DNA from: Scatophagus argus
Lineage: Eukaryota > Chordata > Actinopteri > Scatophagidae
Length of the DNA: 64,000 bases
Reading direction: 5' to 3'
Assembly (NCBI RefSeq): GCF_020382885.2
Contig: NC_058508.1
Span: 3,340,055-3,404,054 of the forward strand
A program made the position numbers and the translations under genes. Below, piece after piece: positions 32,936-46,593 of this stretch; positions within the stretch are counted from its first letter, which is position 1, and the number at the start of each line of letters is the position of its first letter. Under the pieces are notes generated by a model. It ran no database searches, was not told where the DNA came from, and worked only from the letters and a program-made list of their open reading frames with translations.

Positions 32936-35900
32936 ATAGTCTAAAAGCACCCAAAATCAGTTTAAATAGCGGTGACTAAAGCCATGTTCAATAGCAATGA
33001 GCAAAAAAAGGAAAAAAAAAAAGCAATTTCTAAATAAATTCATCTGGTCACTGTTTGGTTTACAAAGGAATTTTGGTTTTGAGTCAGCTCTCTAGCAGAG
33101 CTATGAAACCTGCTGGAGAGACAACAAAAACCAGGCCACATTTGTCATGCCAAAGCAAATGGATTTTATTTACACATCTAGTTTGGATAAGATGGCCACC
33201 CATAGTTCCATGTGCAGTACACAGGTAAAAGAAAGTGAACACGTGAGTTGTGACAAACATTATGCTTAATATTATTACTCCAGGTATATACTTTGGCTCT
33301 GACACTTTCAAGTGTGCTATATATTATTGACTGCATATTATAATCTACAACACATACTTTATTTCCTTATGTCAAAACTCTGAAAAGAGACTTTTTTTTA
33401 AATAACTGGAATGACTTGCACATAAATAGTAACTAGATTCTGTACAACATTTACAATGTATGAAATCACAAAAACTGTGTCATAAAGTAAAATATAAAAA
33501 AATGTAAAAAAGAAAAAAAGAAAAAAGAAAAACCTCACAATGGCAACAGTGGACAAAATCATAGCAGAGTGCTTAAGTAATATTTTTCATACCTCGTATG
33601 TAAATCCACAAAACCTGTGTAAGATCAAGCAGATAAACTATGATTAAAATCACTAGGTGAACAATTTGTGCAATGAAGCAAAACCTTTGTTAGTAACTTA
33701 ATACAGTGCTCACAATACTGCTCTCCTCATTCTGACACACCACTCCGGTGCGTTCTTATGTAGGTCACACTGTGGGCGTACGTATGTGAGACAAAATATT
33801 AGGCTAAGTATATATTTAGGTTAAATTATATGAAGGTACACTAATTTACAACATAGGTAGAATAAAGTGACTCCCACAGACACTTAAGGCTTAATAATCA
33901 ACTGACCTTATTTTAAATCAGTAGGTTGCTTATTTTAAGTGCTTTTATTCTGAATATGGTATTTCTATTTAAGTATTTGGAAATAATCATTGCTCATTCA
34001 TGTGTAAAATCTGACTTCTGACTTTGTGTTTTTAGGATAATGAAAAGTGAATAACAAGTGTACTGTTGCGGTGGCCTGCGGAGTGTTGTATGCTCAGCGT
34101 TAATCACCAAAACACCCTGTGGGGATTCTTCACGTCTAATAAAGCTTGAGTGCATTTTCAGTTTTTCAGTGTTGTTAAGTCTTACATTGTTTATGTACAT
34201 GCTTGTTGTTTTCTTTGCTGCCTTTGCTCCTTACATCTGATAGGGCTCAGTGGCTACAAACTGTCAACCAGCGTACCAATTAAAACCAGACAGCAGGACG
34301 TAAACCCAGCACAGCTCAACTTTTACAGTCATCATGGTTTCCAGCTTGTCAGCTCTTGTTGTTTTGTTAAATTCATGTAGGGGATGCAAATGAGCCAACA
34401 CATCTCTGTATGATGAGTTGGATGGCTTGACTAAAAACAGAAAGTTAACCCTGAGCTACAGAGTTTCATTTAGGAACTATTTTCTTTCTACCAAACTGCA
34501 CAGTATCGTCCTGCAGAGGAAACGTACATCCACTCATGGACAAGAGAGTCGTGCTCATGGCAGGGCGGGATGTAAACCTTAACGGCATCTTCCTCAGCTG
34601 AGCTTTAATGTCAGTTAGCCTCTCATACATGAGTAGATTCACGCTTCCTTCTGCACAGTGATAGAACAGGAAAACAGCTTCTACGCAAAATTGCTCACAA
34701 CAAGGTCTGTGGCTTATCTTGAGCAACCAGTTCATGATCCGTCAGAGACACTCTGATCCATTTTTTGAAGTGTCATCCAGTTCCAAACATATAAATAAAA
34801 CATATATGGATAAAGAGCACTACAAGTAAGAAGAACCAAGTACTTTTGATTTCAGGGGGGAACTGTCCTTTAAAGATTTGGCACATAATGGTGGCTCTTT
34901 GCACCTCTTAATACTCTAACATGTGGTCTTTAGAAACCCATCCTGCGTAGAGGTTTTTAACACATCTCTGAACTGTCCATCAAAAGCTCAATGACGGTCA
35001 CTCAACATTGTGAACACCACTGAAAATTGATTTGGTGTAGCATGCAGCATGTATTAATCATGTAGACATTCAGCTGTCTTGAGACAGCCAATTTAAAGGG
35101 TTAGAAGCTAAAAACGGAGAACTTGAGAGGATGTCACCTAAAAGGCGCGTCAGTTTTTAATGCATGTCTTGACCATTTAACTAAATACTTTACTTCTGAC
35201 CATTTTACAAATCATAATCATAAATAGAACAGATTCTGCTTCAGAAGCACTGATACTGTTATTAGGCAAAGGAATAGTTTAATAGAGTCTAACAAGAACT
35301 CTAAAACTATAACTTGTCATTTTCCATTTGTGTTTGCGTACAGATTTGACAAAGTATGTACACAGTGTGCTTTAGGAGAGTTTGAAATTTTACCAGAGCT
35401 ACACCATCCCCCCGTTGTCAGCCTTTACAGCTAATCATGTTCTGACACCAGCTCTGTACTTATCTCTAGTTCCCACTTCATTCCCACACACTGTGAAAAT
35501 CAATTTGCCTCTGTAACAGCAGACTGGCATTGCCACATGATATTAATACTTTGATAACAATACAGCAAGCATGATATTGACGAGTACTGAACTGAAGTCG
35601 TCTCTACAAAGTGACTTTCATAGCACCATGAAATGAAGGAAAGATGCTCTAAAATCACTGATTGTTTTATCTCCTTAAATCTCTGTTTTCATCTGGACCC
35701 CCAAAAAGTGACAACCCAGTTGTAATCAATAATTGTAGAACCCGGTATTAAACAAGATAAAGTGAATGTCAAAATACTTTTCTGTGCATTCTCAAATATT
35801 TTCTAGTCCCCACATTTCAGTAGTTTCAAATAAATAAGTATAAAACACTGGTGAGTAGATTAAATATGGCACAGTTGTTCTACAGTGATTCACAGAATGC

Positions 35901-35966
35901 CTCATTAATACATGTTTGCCTCTAGTGGATATGAAGATGGTCTGCTGCGGTAGTGTAGATATACAT

Positions 35967-35967
35967 T

Positions 35968-36003
<36 letters not shown>
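35967..36003. repeat. (GT)n microsatellite
   Basis: About 18 GT units with one leading interruption. Confidence 0.9.
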
Positions 36004-36005
<2 letters not shown>

Positions 36006-36716
36006 GTGTCCAACCGAGTAACTACATTTGTGAGCAGAAGTTTCAGTCATAACTAGTGACAACATTTAAGACATTCATAATTTAGGCTTGAGTTTAAAGT
36101 TATAATCCTCAGGATTTGCATGAAATCAAACAGTTTTCAAGTTGTATTTATAATCATAATTAGTTGTATTTAGTTACTGCTAATGCTAATAACCCAGGTT
36201 TTCCTAATGCTGCTAGTTCAAATTAAAAGTATTCAGCTGGTGCAACAAGAGCAGCTTTTAGTGTGAAGATGTCAGAAAAAGTGGGTCAGTGTTAATCCCA
36301 ATTATCAAAATGATCAAAAATGCACAATGTACAAAACTAGATGTTAATTTTCTGCCTTTTCTTACAGCAAATCACTTTTAAATATTACAGAGCGACTACT
36401 TGCATCATTAGCATGAAATCCGATGGCAACTGTTTGTGGCATGATGGAAAAGGGGCCAATTATTGACTGATGTTTTATGAATTTCTTTGGCTGAACTGTA
36501 AACTGATAAGTCAGTTGCTCTACTGTTGCATTTGTGACAAAATAGCTCCTCTTGGAGTGCTGCCTAGGAAGGAACCTGCAGTGAAAAATTACACTTGCTG
36601 TTGCCACAGTAACCAGGGGTGTCAGCAAATCAAACAGGACTGAAATCTTAAGGATTGTAACTTTAAGTTACAAGCTAATAGGCAGCTAATCTCCACAACT
36701 ACAGTACAACAAGGAT

Positions 36717-36717
<1 letters not shown>

Positions 36718-36757
<40 letters not shown>
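36718..36757. repeat. (GT)n microsatellite in the rab11fip4 3' UTR
   Basis: About 20 GT units beginning ten bases downstream of the stop codon. In the transcript it is a CA tract. Confidence 0.92.
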
Positions 36758-36758
<1 letters not shown>

Positions 36759-36766
36759 ATGGGGGT

Positions 36767-39700
36767 TTAACTCTTGATCTCGAGGATGGAAGGGTTATGG
36801 TCGAGAATGGCCAGAATGATTTTGTCCATGTACTGCCTCAGACGCAGGTTGATCTCCTCCTGCTCCTTCAAAGCATCGACAAGCTAAGAGAGACAGAGAG
36901 TGACAAATGCAGGTGAGATGAGCTGGCCCTATCAAACATCTGCATCACACCCGTCCGCCAGCAGCAGACTAACCTCATCCCTGGACGCGTTGTCGATCTC
37001 AGCTGCCAGGCACTGAGCCTTGGTCTGGCAGCAGAACAGGTTCTTAGCCTCGTACAAACTCAGACTGAGAATCTGAGCGTTCAGGTCGTCATTCTGATCC
37101 CGCAGCTTATGGTTCTCCTGAGGAAGTGAACAGATGATACTTCCTTTCAGAGGGGATCCAGGATGAAACAGTACAGGTGTAGTGGGAGAAACACGCTCGG
37201 GAATTTTCAAGCTTTTATCAGCATCCCACAAAACTCTTGGCAACTGAACTTCCTGTAGTGTGCAACGTTTCCTGCCTATTTCCTGTAAATATATTAAATA
37301 TGATACACACACACACACACACAATGCCCCGCACTTTCATCATATGTATGACACAGGTGTCTGAAATAGAAATGAATTGGTGAATTGGTCTGACAATATT
37401 TACAATTATCTATTTCTGTGACTTCTACTTTACCAAATGTCCTCCTTGGAATATACTGTAATCTACTGGTCATCACAGTACGTACTATATGTTTCATGCT
37501 TGTTATGCGAGTCCCAGAGGGACAGTGTGTGCTGTGTGCGTAAACCTGTTTCAGTCTCTTGACTTCATGTTCCATTTCTATCTCTCTGGTCCTGGCGTTG
37601 TACTCAGACAGCCCCTTGCCCTTTCCTGGATGCTCCATCTCCAGCTTAAAACACTGCAGATACTCCAACTCCCGGCGTAGATCGTCGATCAGCTGGAGAG
37701 AAAAGCTCACATTAGGTGGATCGCCCAGACATTTGCTGTGGAATCTTTCTGCTATCGAGAGGGCCTCACCTCCTGCATGGACTCTTTTTCCTTCTGAAAC
37801 TCATGGCGGTTATGCCAAAGCTTGTCCATTATCTTCCTGTAGAGGTCCATCTCATCTTTCAGCCTCAGACTCGTGTCCTCCAGCTTGTCTGTAGTCTTCT
37901 GCTTCTCCTGCAGAGAGATGATGATAATAATAATAACAATAATAATAATAAATCAGTTGTTTTTTTACACTGTCAGTTTGGTTCATGTTGTTTTGGAGCA
38001 ACATATCTATTAGCCATAACAACACTATATTGCTGAGCTTTAAAAACTCATGGCTACAACAAGTCAGTCTATAAGCAGTGATGGATGTTTACAGCAGAAA
38101 GTTTGGGTAATACTTTCACATCCTCCTTGTCCACCTGTCCATTTGTCTCACTGTTTGTTTTTTTTTGTTTGTTTATCTTTCTATCTTTGCCAGATCTCTG
38201 CATTATTATTAATCATAGGATCATTGTGGCTAAAATCAACAAAAAAAAAGCAACCCAAGCTTTAATAAACTGAAATATCCTTTTAGTAAATTACACTCAC
38301 CTGGTCCAGTTTCTCATTGTGAGACTTGAGTCTGCACACATTTAACTTCATCTCTCCATTCTCCTCTTCTAACTGCTGCACCCTGTGTATGGACATGGAC
38401 ACACACTTTCAGTACAGACAGGTCCTCCATCAGTACGACAGCCTTTGAAGATACTCTTTCCAGCTTGGGTTTACTGTAGCAGTATTTGTAAGGAGTTGCA
38501 CACTTAATGTTCACATCAAAACATCAGAAAAAGGAGCACGACAGAAATCCGACATAAGTAAAGCTTTACAAGGGGGACTACTCTCCTTTTTCGCACTGTC
38601 AAGAGAGGAAACCATTTATCTAGCATTTCTAATGATCCTCTCCACCCCAAAATATATGTCCCATAAAATGTCTGACCTGAACTACACTGGGCTTCCCAAA
38701 AATTTGGAGATTCAAATGTACACTGGAGAAGCCAGATTCGCTGCATTGCAAATTCGAAAGTCAATCACTGTCTAACCTGCAAATACTACTGCCAATAAGC
38801 CAGTTCACAGGAAAACTTGGTTGCCTATCAGGATGTAAAGATAGTTTAACATTGTGGCATAAGATCTTGTTTTATGTTTCACAACCACTAAAGCTCTGTC
38901 AGCCACTGCCAGTTACCATCTAACAAACTACATGAACAAAAGGAGGTAACACGTACCACTTGGATACGTGTTCCACAGGCTCCGTGACCCACACATGTAG
39001 CGCGACTGCTGAATCCCTTCACTTTTAATGCTAACACTCTTTTAGAGTGTTAGGTGTGGTACTGCACTGGATTCATACTGCTCATGCCCCACCCACTGTG
39101 GACGTGGCTGATCTGTTCATCTACCCTAGTACGGCTCTGATCTAGAGTCATAGCATCTTTCAGGGTTTGGATTACAGTGGACATTCATAGTGTGTTGTTT
39201 AGGAGCCTACCTGTTACAGAGCAGGTCTATCTCTAGGTTTCTGTCCCTCTCCATCTTGCTGTAAACATCCCGGTGCCTCTTTGTCTCCTCCTCCAGATTC
39301 TGAACTGCCCTTGCCTCTGCATCTTTCACCTGTTCCTCCAGCTCATGCACCCTGGGATGCAAACAAAGACAAAAAAAAAAAAAGAGGAGAAAAGAACAAC
39401 AATAAATGCAGTGAAAACACGCAATAATTCACGCAACGGAGATAAACGCAGCTTCAGATTGTGTAAGATGAAACTCAACGACTTCCAGAAGAGTGAACCA
39501 TTCGATGTAACACTGTATTCTTTAGTCTTGAAGAAAAGAACATTTCTCATATGACCTCACACATTAGTCACCATCATCAATAAATAAGACTTCATTACTT
39601 TAATATGTACACATATTTAAATAAGCAAGATGAATATTATATTGTTGGAGAGTACAATATACAGTCTACAATAAAATGTAGATTACAATGTTTTAATTGT

Positions 39701-42700
39701 CTAAAGTTACTGATGTATTTCCAGCCTGGGGTGCAAGAATCTTTGCCAGCTGACTCTCATCATGCTGCAGCACACCTTAAAGGAGGTCCTACATAATAGT
39801 CTAGTTTTATGATGCTTCTGTGTTAAAAGGTCCAGTGTGTAGGATTAAGGAGCAGAAGAGTATATTAATTTTCATACCTGTGTACAAGTTGTGTGTTCTC
39901 CTGTTTAAGTTTAGACTTGAGGTCACCATTGGCCAGACTGTCACTTTCCAACTCTGTCACCTTCTTCTCCAGATAACTGACCTGAGGGAGACAACCAGTC
40001 ATTTAGCTCATCCTATCGCATACATCACAGACACTCCTAATGTCAGAGTCCTTTTATTAGGTACACATGTACACCGTCTGTCAAGACCTCCGAACAGGAA
40101 ATCGTGTTGCCGCAACTCACTGCACACAAGGTCGAGAGGTTCCCTTAGCTGTCAGCTAGTCGCCTGCTTTTTATTCCACAGGCTTAAATGTGACAGTACA
40201 CATGCATATTGTGCAGCATGTCAGCATTTCCCTTGAAAAGGTGAGGAGACAAGGTCATTGGATTTTATTTTGGTCTCTGCAGAGATCAGATAAAAAAGAA
40301 GAACTGGCAACACAGCACAAACCCTTTAAGATTTCTGTAATTCACAACTCTACTTTGTGTTACAATCCTTAGTTGCTAAAATAATTAACCTAAAAAAAAC
40401 CCCCATTATTATTATTTTTTTAATCTTGTTACAACTAAAACATTTAGGATGAATTAAAACAGATATCTGAATACCAAAATGTCCATAACAGATCAGACAC
40501 CTGTATTGCTGAGCTGATATTGACTATGTTGGTCAAAATATCAAATAACCAGTGATGGAATGTGACTAACTACAATTTACTAACATTTTTTGCTACTTTA
40601 TACTCCAATGCATTTTGTAGGTAAATGTTGCACTTTTTACTCCAGTTCATTTGATGACTTAAGCTACCTGTTACTTTGCAGATTTAGATTAATAAGATAA
40701 AATATAAACAGATTTATATTAATCTGTCTATCCGTACACTTCCTCATTACAAACAACTATAAAGTTAAGAATCCAGTCGCATAACACTGACTTCAGTTTA
40801 CTCCAGTGGTCTGCACAGTTTGAACTAACATACAATAAATAAATAAGCCCTATGATGGAAGAAAGTCAGTATTGACATGCACGATTGTTGACTGTGTGCA
40901 TTCAAGGAATTCAAGTAGTATTGGACACCAAAGAGTCATCCTGCCCCACTACCATTGCTACAATTGGCAGGTGAAAATAATAAAACGGATTTGGATTTGG
41001 AACAAAAAGACCCTTACAATTGGGCTAATAATTCTGTAAGACCTTCATCCAAAATGTATGACGAGTGCCTGCATTTTGTGTGCATGTGTGTGAGTGTGTG
41101 TGTGTGTGTGTGTTTTTGTACTTTCTCTGTGATGTCAAGGTCGCAGGAGTCAATGCTGTCTGTGAACAGATCTTCTGTGCTGCTGCCCTGACTGGACCCA
41201 AACACACTGTGGTTGGCCTGGAACAGCTGACTGTAGAGAGGGGAAGACATACAAAGAAACCCAAAACACCCACAGAGGAAAGGATTACCCATTCTACATG
41301 ATGGTCATCATCATCTTACACTGAATGTGCCAGCTTCTACGTGCTGAACCAATCATTGTGATCTGGCTCAAGTTATTGGCACGGCCCATCTTTCTATGCA
41401 GATTCGCTGCAGTGTTTTTATTTAAAGGGTCATTAGATGGAAAGTCAGCTCACTTACCGTCCAAATGCTGTGCTGGAAATCTTTCTATTAGGGCTGAAAC
41501 AAGAGAGAAACCCTGAGTCACGCAAGCAAACAGTAACACAGTTTTCTTATCTCTCTTTGTAATAATCAGATTATTTAACATTGCTATTTGCTGCTACAAC
41601 AATTACTGCAACTTCAAATACTCTGCTGTTATTTCGTCAGTACACTGTAAACAAATGCATCAAATCAATGAAAGCTGAGCTGCTACAACTGGCACAAGCA
41701 GTCACTGATCGGCTGTGGGTGTTTTCCACAAACTGTGTTCTTTGTTGCTGTATTCTATTGCATCTCACGCAGCGAGAGACAAAAACTTGCAAACAGCCAC
41801 CCCGCCAGATTGGGAAAGGGTTACTATAGCAACAGCTCAGGCTCCCCTTTTGATGTGGGAGCAACGTCTGGTGCCAAGAATGAATAAAAGGATGGGATTT
41901 GGTCGGAAGGCTTATGCATATCTGAGCACTGTTACTGTACAGCAGCTTAAGTCTATCTTCTCAACACTCTACTAGTCATCTACCACCTACCACTGTATCA
42001 TTCTACTCAACGCTCCTGTCTTCGTGTGTTGTGTGTTTTCCCGCGTGTGTGTTTGCACTACACCTGTTGGCCTTGAGGTTTCGAAGTCGAGCCTCCAGGT
42101 CATTGAGTAAATTCACTTTCTTGCAGCACTGAGAACAGTAGATGTCGAGAAGCTCACTGTTATACAGCTGCCGCATCTTCTGAGGAGTCTGCCCAGCACT
42201 GCAATTCCAGAGAATGCATAAAAATATAAATAAATATATAGGTATATACACTATATAGAAAAAGGTTTTGGGCCACCTGGCCATTACACCCACAGGAAAT
42301 TCAATGACATTGCATTCTCAATACACAGACAGCTTTGCAGCTATAACAGCTTCCACTCGTCAGGGGTCTGTGTGGACCAGTCAGGTTCTTCCACATCAAA
42401 CTCATCCAACCATGTCTTTATGGACTTTGCTTTGTGAACTGCAGTCATGCTGGAACAAAAAAGGGCCTTCGACAAACTGCTGCCACAAAGTTGGAAGCAT
42501 AGAATTGTCCAAAATGTCTTGGTATGCTGAGGCATTAAGATTTCCCTTCACTGGAGGTAAGGGACAGAGCCCCTGAATAACAGCCCCATGAAGAGGTGTG
42601 TCTGGATACTTTTTGTCTATGTAGAGTATATAGAGCAGCTCTTCCATAACCTTTGTGCACTGCATAACAGAGTATGTGATTCAGCGCATGTGCTCCAAGC

Positions 42701-43891
42701 TCTGCCACCAACCTGGAGGGAAGGGAGGATCCAAGGTCTGAGAAGCCATTTGTTCGAGTGTCATCTTCAGGACAAGGACTGCTGGGAGTAAAATCCACAT
42801 CCTCACCCTCACCATAGTCCTCAAACTGCTCCTCCCCAGAGATGACAGATGCAGATGCAGAGCCAATCAGGCGGCTAGGGTGGCATGGCAGGAAGAACAG
42901 ATAGGGTGGTTATTTAAGCACTTTACTAATTAGATAAAATGCTATACTCAAATCAAAACAAATTTAAAGTAACCTCTTGAAGCTGACATTTTCACTTCGT
43001 TTTGAGAAACAGGTGAGATAGCAGGTGTACATCTTATTTTCAGATAATGCTGTGACTGACCTGTCTTGTCGTGTTGGGTCCAAAGAGTCAGAGCTGTTGC
43101 CGTTTTCAGCGCTGCTGTCCATGTCACACTCCCCGTCAGCAACGCAACTCCCGCCATACACACTGCATTCTGGGTAGGATCGCGTGCACATGATAATGGG
43201 AGGGCCCAGCTTGGCCTCACCATTCTACACAAACAAACAAAATTAAACAGGAGCGTGTCACAGTACACTCAGAAGCAGGTAGAGGCATTAATAGTGAGTG
43301 GGGCACATTTCTTAGTATGCACAGCCTGTCAGAGCCCTGAAGCACCACCCCACTGTTACTGTTGCTGCTACTCGTTAGGATGTAAATATCAAACAGCCCC
43401 TGCTGCACTCAGAAACACGAGCAGTCACGTGTCTAAACAACTGGGTCCTCAGCAAAACACCTGCAAAGTATGGAGTCGATTGAATTAATGCTTCTCAAGA
43501 TATAAACGAAGAGCACTCAGTCTGCACTTGTGAGAAAATGGCAGTTTGCACAGGATATTTATGAAGTGAAGTGCAAGTGAACATGTTAATTATCCTGGAA
43601 ACAGGAGCTTAATTTGGTGGGATTAAGAGGATATGGCCAAAACTCCAACTTTATACTGCACAGTCTGCCTCAACTTGGAGAACAACATGGATGACATTAA
43701 AGATGACAATGTAGCATGCAGCATGCCCCACATTTCTGTGTTATTAATTATGCACATGCCTGTCTGGCTCCCCTAACTAAGGTGGTAGGGCCCTGTCTCT
43801 CACATGTAAATGTGTTCATCTGCAATGACAAAAGGGATGATTTTCTAACCGTTTGTACTTTGGTTTGTGGGGTTTTTCTTTAGTATAGACA

Positions 43892-43944
<53 letters not shown>

Positions 43945-46557
43945 TCATACAGTCCAGCAGACATGGTAGTGTCTTTGAGGGAATGCTCTGTAGCTTCCAT
44001 TCATCAATTATACACATGTTTTGTCTGAGATGGAGAAGACATTTTGATCTATGACAAAGAGAAGACCAAATGAGAAACTTAAAATAAGCTAACAGCAAAT
44101 TCTTCCATGCATACACGCTCCAAAGCTACAATGAAACATACCTAAAGCTGGTGATGTTGACATTGAAATGACAACATAATGCAGTGCACCTCTGGCATTA
44201 ACATTAACAACAACTTGCAATTCAATTCAAAGTCCACAACAATCAGGCACGCACAAAATCATACGGTCAATACTGACTATGTAGTAAGCTGATAAATGGA
44301 AGTTTGCATTGGAAATCCTTAAGAGAGGGACTTAGGGGAGGGACATGCAACTTTAAAAACAGCTGCAGTTTGTAATAACTTTAATTATCTGGACAATAGT
44401 TTTTATTTTAGTTTTGTTTGCACCTTTATGTACAAGGAAGATAAGGACTGAAGCTGTTTTCCAGCCTATGGAGAGATAAAGAAAAAGAGCATCAGTAACT
44501 TCCCTAAGACTAAGAGGGATGGGGGGCATAAACAGAACCTTTGTAGAAAAATCTTACCCTGTAGTTCAGCCTGTGGTTTGAGGTTATGATTTAATTCAAT
44601 CACGGTGTTATAAAAAAAAATGCCCCATGGCAGCAAAATGATTTTTAAAAGCAGCACAGATTTCTTTACGGTCTGTTAATGGACTGTATCCACTGTCAGT
44701 GGGAGTTGGGAAGAAGCTATTATTTTTGAAAACTGATTTAACAGCCCCCTGGGAAAAAAGTGTGGATAGTGGTCAGCCCAAACTTTTCTCAATGCTGTAA
44801 CGCAACAGCTCCTAAGATATATCAACAGAAGCCAGTGGGAGAGGTTTGGAGCCATGTGTCTTAAGCCCAAGCTTTGTTTCTAAAATTGAAAGATCAGCAT
44901 GAGAACCACAGACTAGACCTAACTTAATAGAAGAAATAGAAAAATAGAAGAAACAGTTACAATGGTCTTAAAGACGTACTGGACATGTGCAGCCCCACAT
45001 GTTACATGAGTCTGGACCAGCTGGAGCCAAGTGCTGGGGTACACCAGATGTATAACTGTACAAAAAAATAACTATTTGGATAGAATCACATGGCAGTCAA
45101 TCTTACTCGGTCCAGTTTTAAAATTGCAGTAACTGGAACCTATGGTGGAAAGATTCATGTTTCTTTATGATCCTTGTGTTTTTCGACCAAAAAGGCTCAG
45201 GATTTCGCTCTTGTGTATCTCTCACTTGTACCTTAACCTCTCTGGACCTCGAGCTCCAAAAAGTTGTTTGTTTGTTTACAGACTCTAATAACAGCCACCA
45301 TGGCGGGTTACTGATATTATTCTGGCTACTGCTGACACTGTTGTGTCTAATTACAGTGATTAATATGCACACATTACTAATGCTGGCTGTGTGCGCGCTA
45401 TGATGTTTGTGTGATGTTTACGTTTATTGAATTTTGCTGTTTATTTTTGTGGTAGACTAGATAGCAGTCATGCATGCATATTCTCCTGAAGTGCACACAC
45501 AGCATTCATCTAATCAGCAGAATGTGAGTCCAGAAAGACCAGCACTGAACTGCATGAACGAATAAGAGCGATAAAGGTGAAGGCTGCCTGCCTCCAACAG
45601 GTGCAACCTAACTAACTGAAGAACAAAATGTTATAAAGCATATCATACAGCAAAACAATTAAGGTACAAAAAAAACTATAGAGTACTTTAGAAGATGTTT
45701 TCATGTTAGGTCCTGTTTTTCGACTGTGTCTGTTTCACTGCAGCTAAGAGAACGCTGATTCAAAAGACTGGTTAGTCTTTTGACATTTATCTCATAACAT
45801 TTAGTCAATTGCATAAAATTAATTTCAAATTAGTATTTCATCATACTTTTTACATATCCTAACCTAAATGCAAATCTTGAGTTTAATTTTTAAAAATTGT
45901 GTATCAAGTTTAAGAGCTCTACAATGTGCAGTAGGCCGGTTCAGAACAAACAGAGCCTTGTGAGTGGACCGTGTGGTAAAATAAATATGTTAACATACAA
46001 ACTTGTACAATCAGCAATTTTCTGCCAGTGTTCCTTCTCCTTCTTAGTTGATAACTACTGTTATTTCAGCCAAAGAAAGTCAACTAGGCTGAACTTGCTT
46101 CATGGAATATCTTTCTCAGAAGAGTCTAATTACCAAACTAAGTGAAAACACCTGTGTGGGTGGCCCATGAGTGTACAGAAGCTTTAACAGTTCAATCACT
46201 GAAATTCTGTTTTACTTCTAGGACTGCATCAATACTAAAACAAAATCCAGTTTTTACTCTCTCAATAGTCTCTTAATTCAACACACACACACACCTTACC
46301 AATCAAGTGCACATGCCACGTGTCTCCTCTCCAATCCCACGCCACCAGTCACACCATTGTCTGTGTGTGTGTGTGTGAGAGTGTCATCCAAGTAAACATG
46401 CAGTATCCTTGTTTACAAAATCCAAAATTCCACTGTATTCCTGAAGCTTGAAGACTCAGTATGCTGAAACACAACCATCCCTCATGGACACGTACCACTG
46501 CAGCTCAGTCATTCACAGCAATGAGACCAAGACAAAGCCACACCTCCATATTTCTTT

Positions 46558-46593
<36 letters not shown>

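Larger units (their letters stand above)
33140..36766 (-). other. Probable long 3' UTR of rab11fip4
   Basis: The stretch lies directly after the RAB11FIP4 stop codon and contains no supported exon on either strand. A candidate AATAAA (plus-strand TTTATT) lies near 33162-33168. It includes a GT microsatellite ten bases past the stop (36718-36757) and another at 35967-36003. Extent is inferred from the lack of other genes and the known long 3' UTR of mammalian RAB11FIP4. Confidence 0.4.

Noticed and set aside
42341-42665. Minus-strand frames within the Tc1-like element as a host gene
   Set aside because: The sequence matches fragments of Tc1 transposase between terminal repeats and is broken by frame changes.
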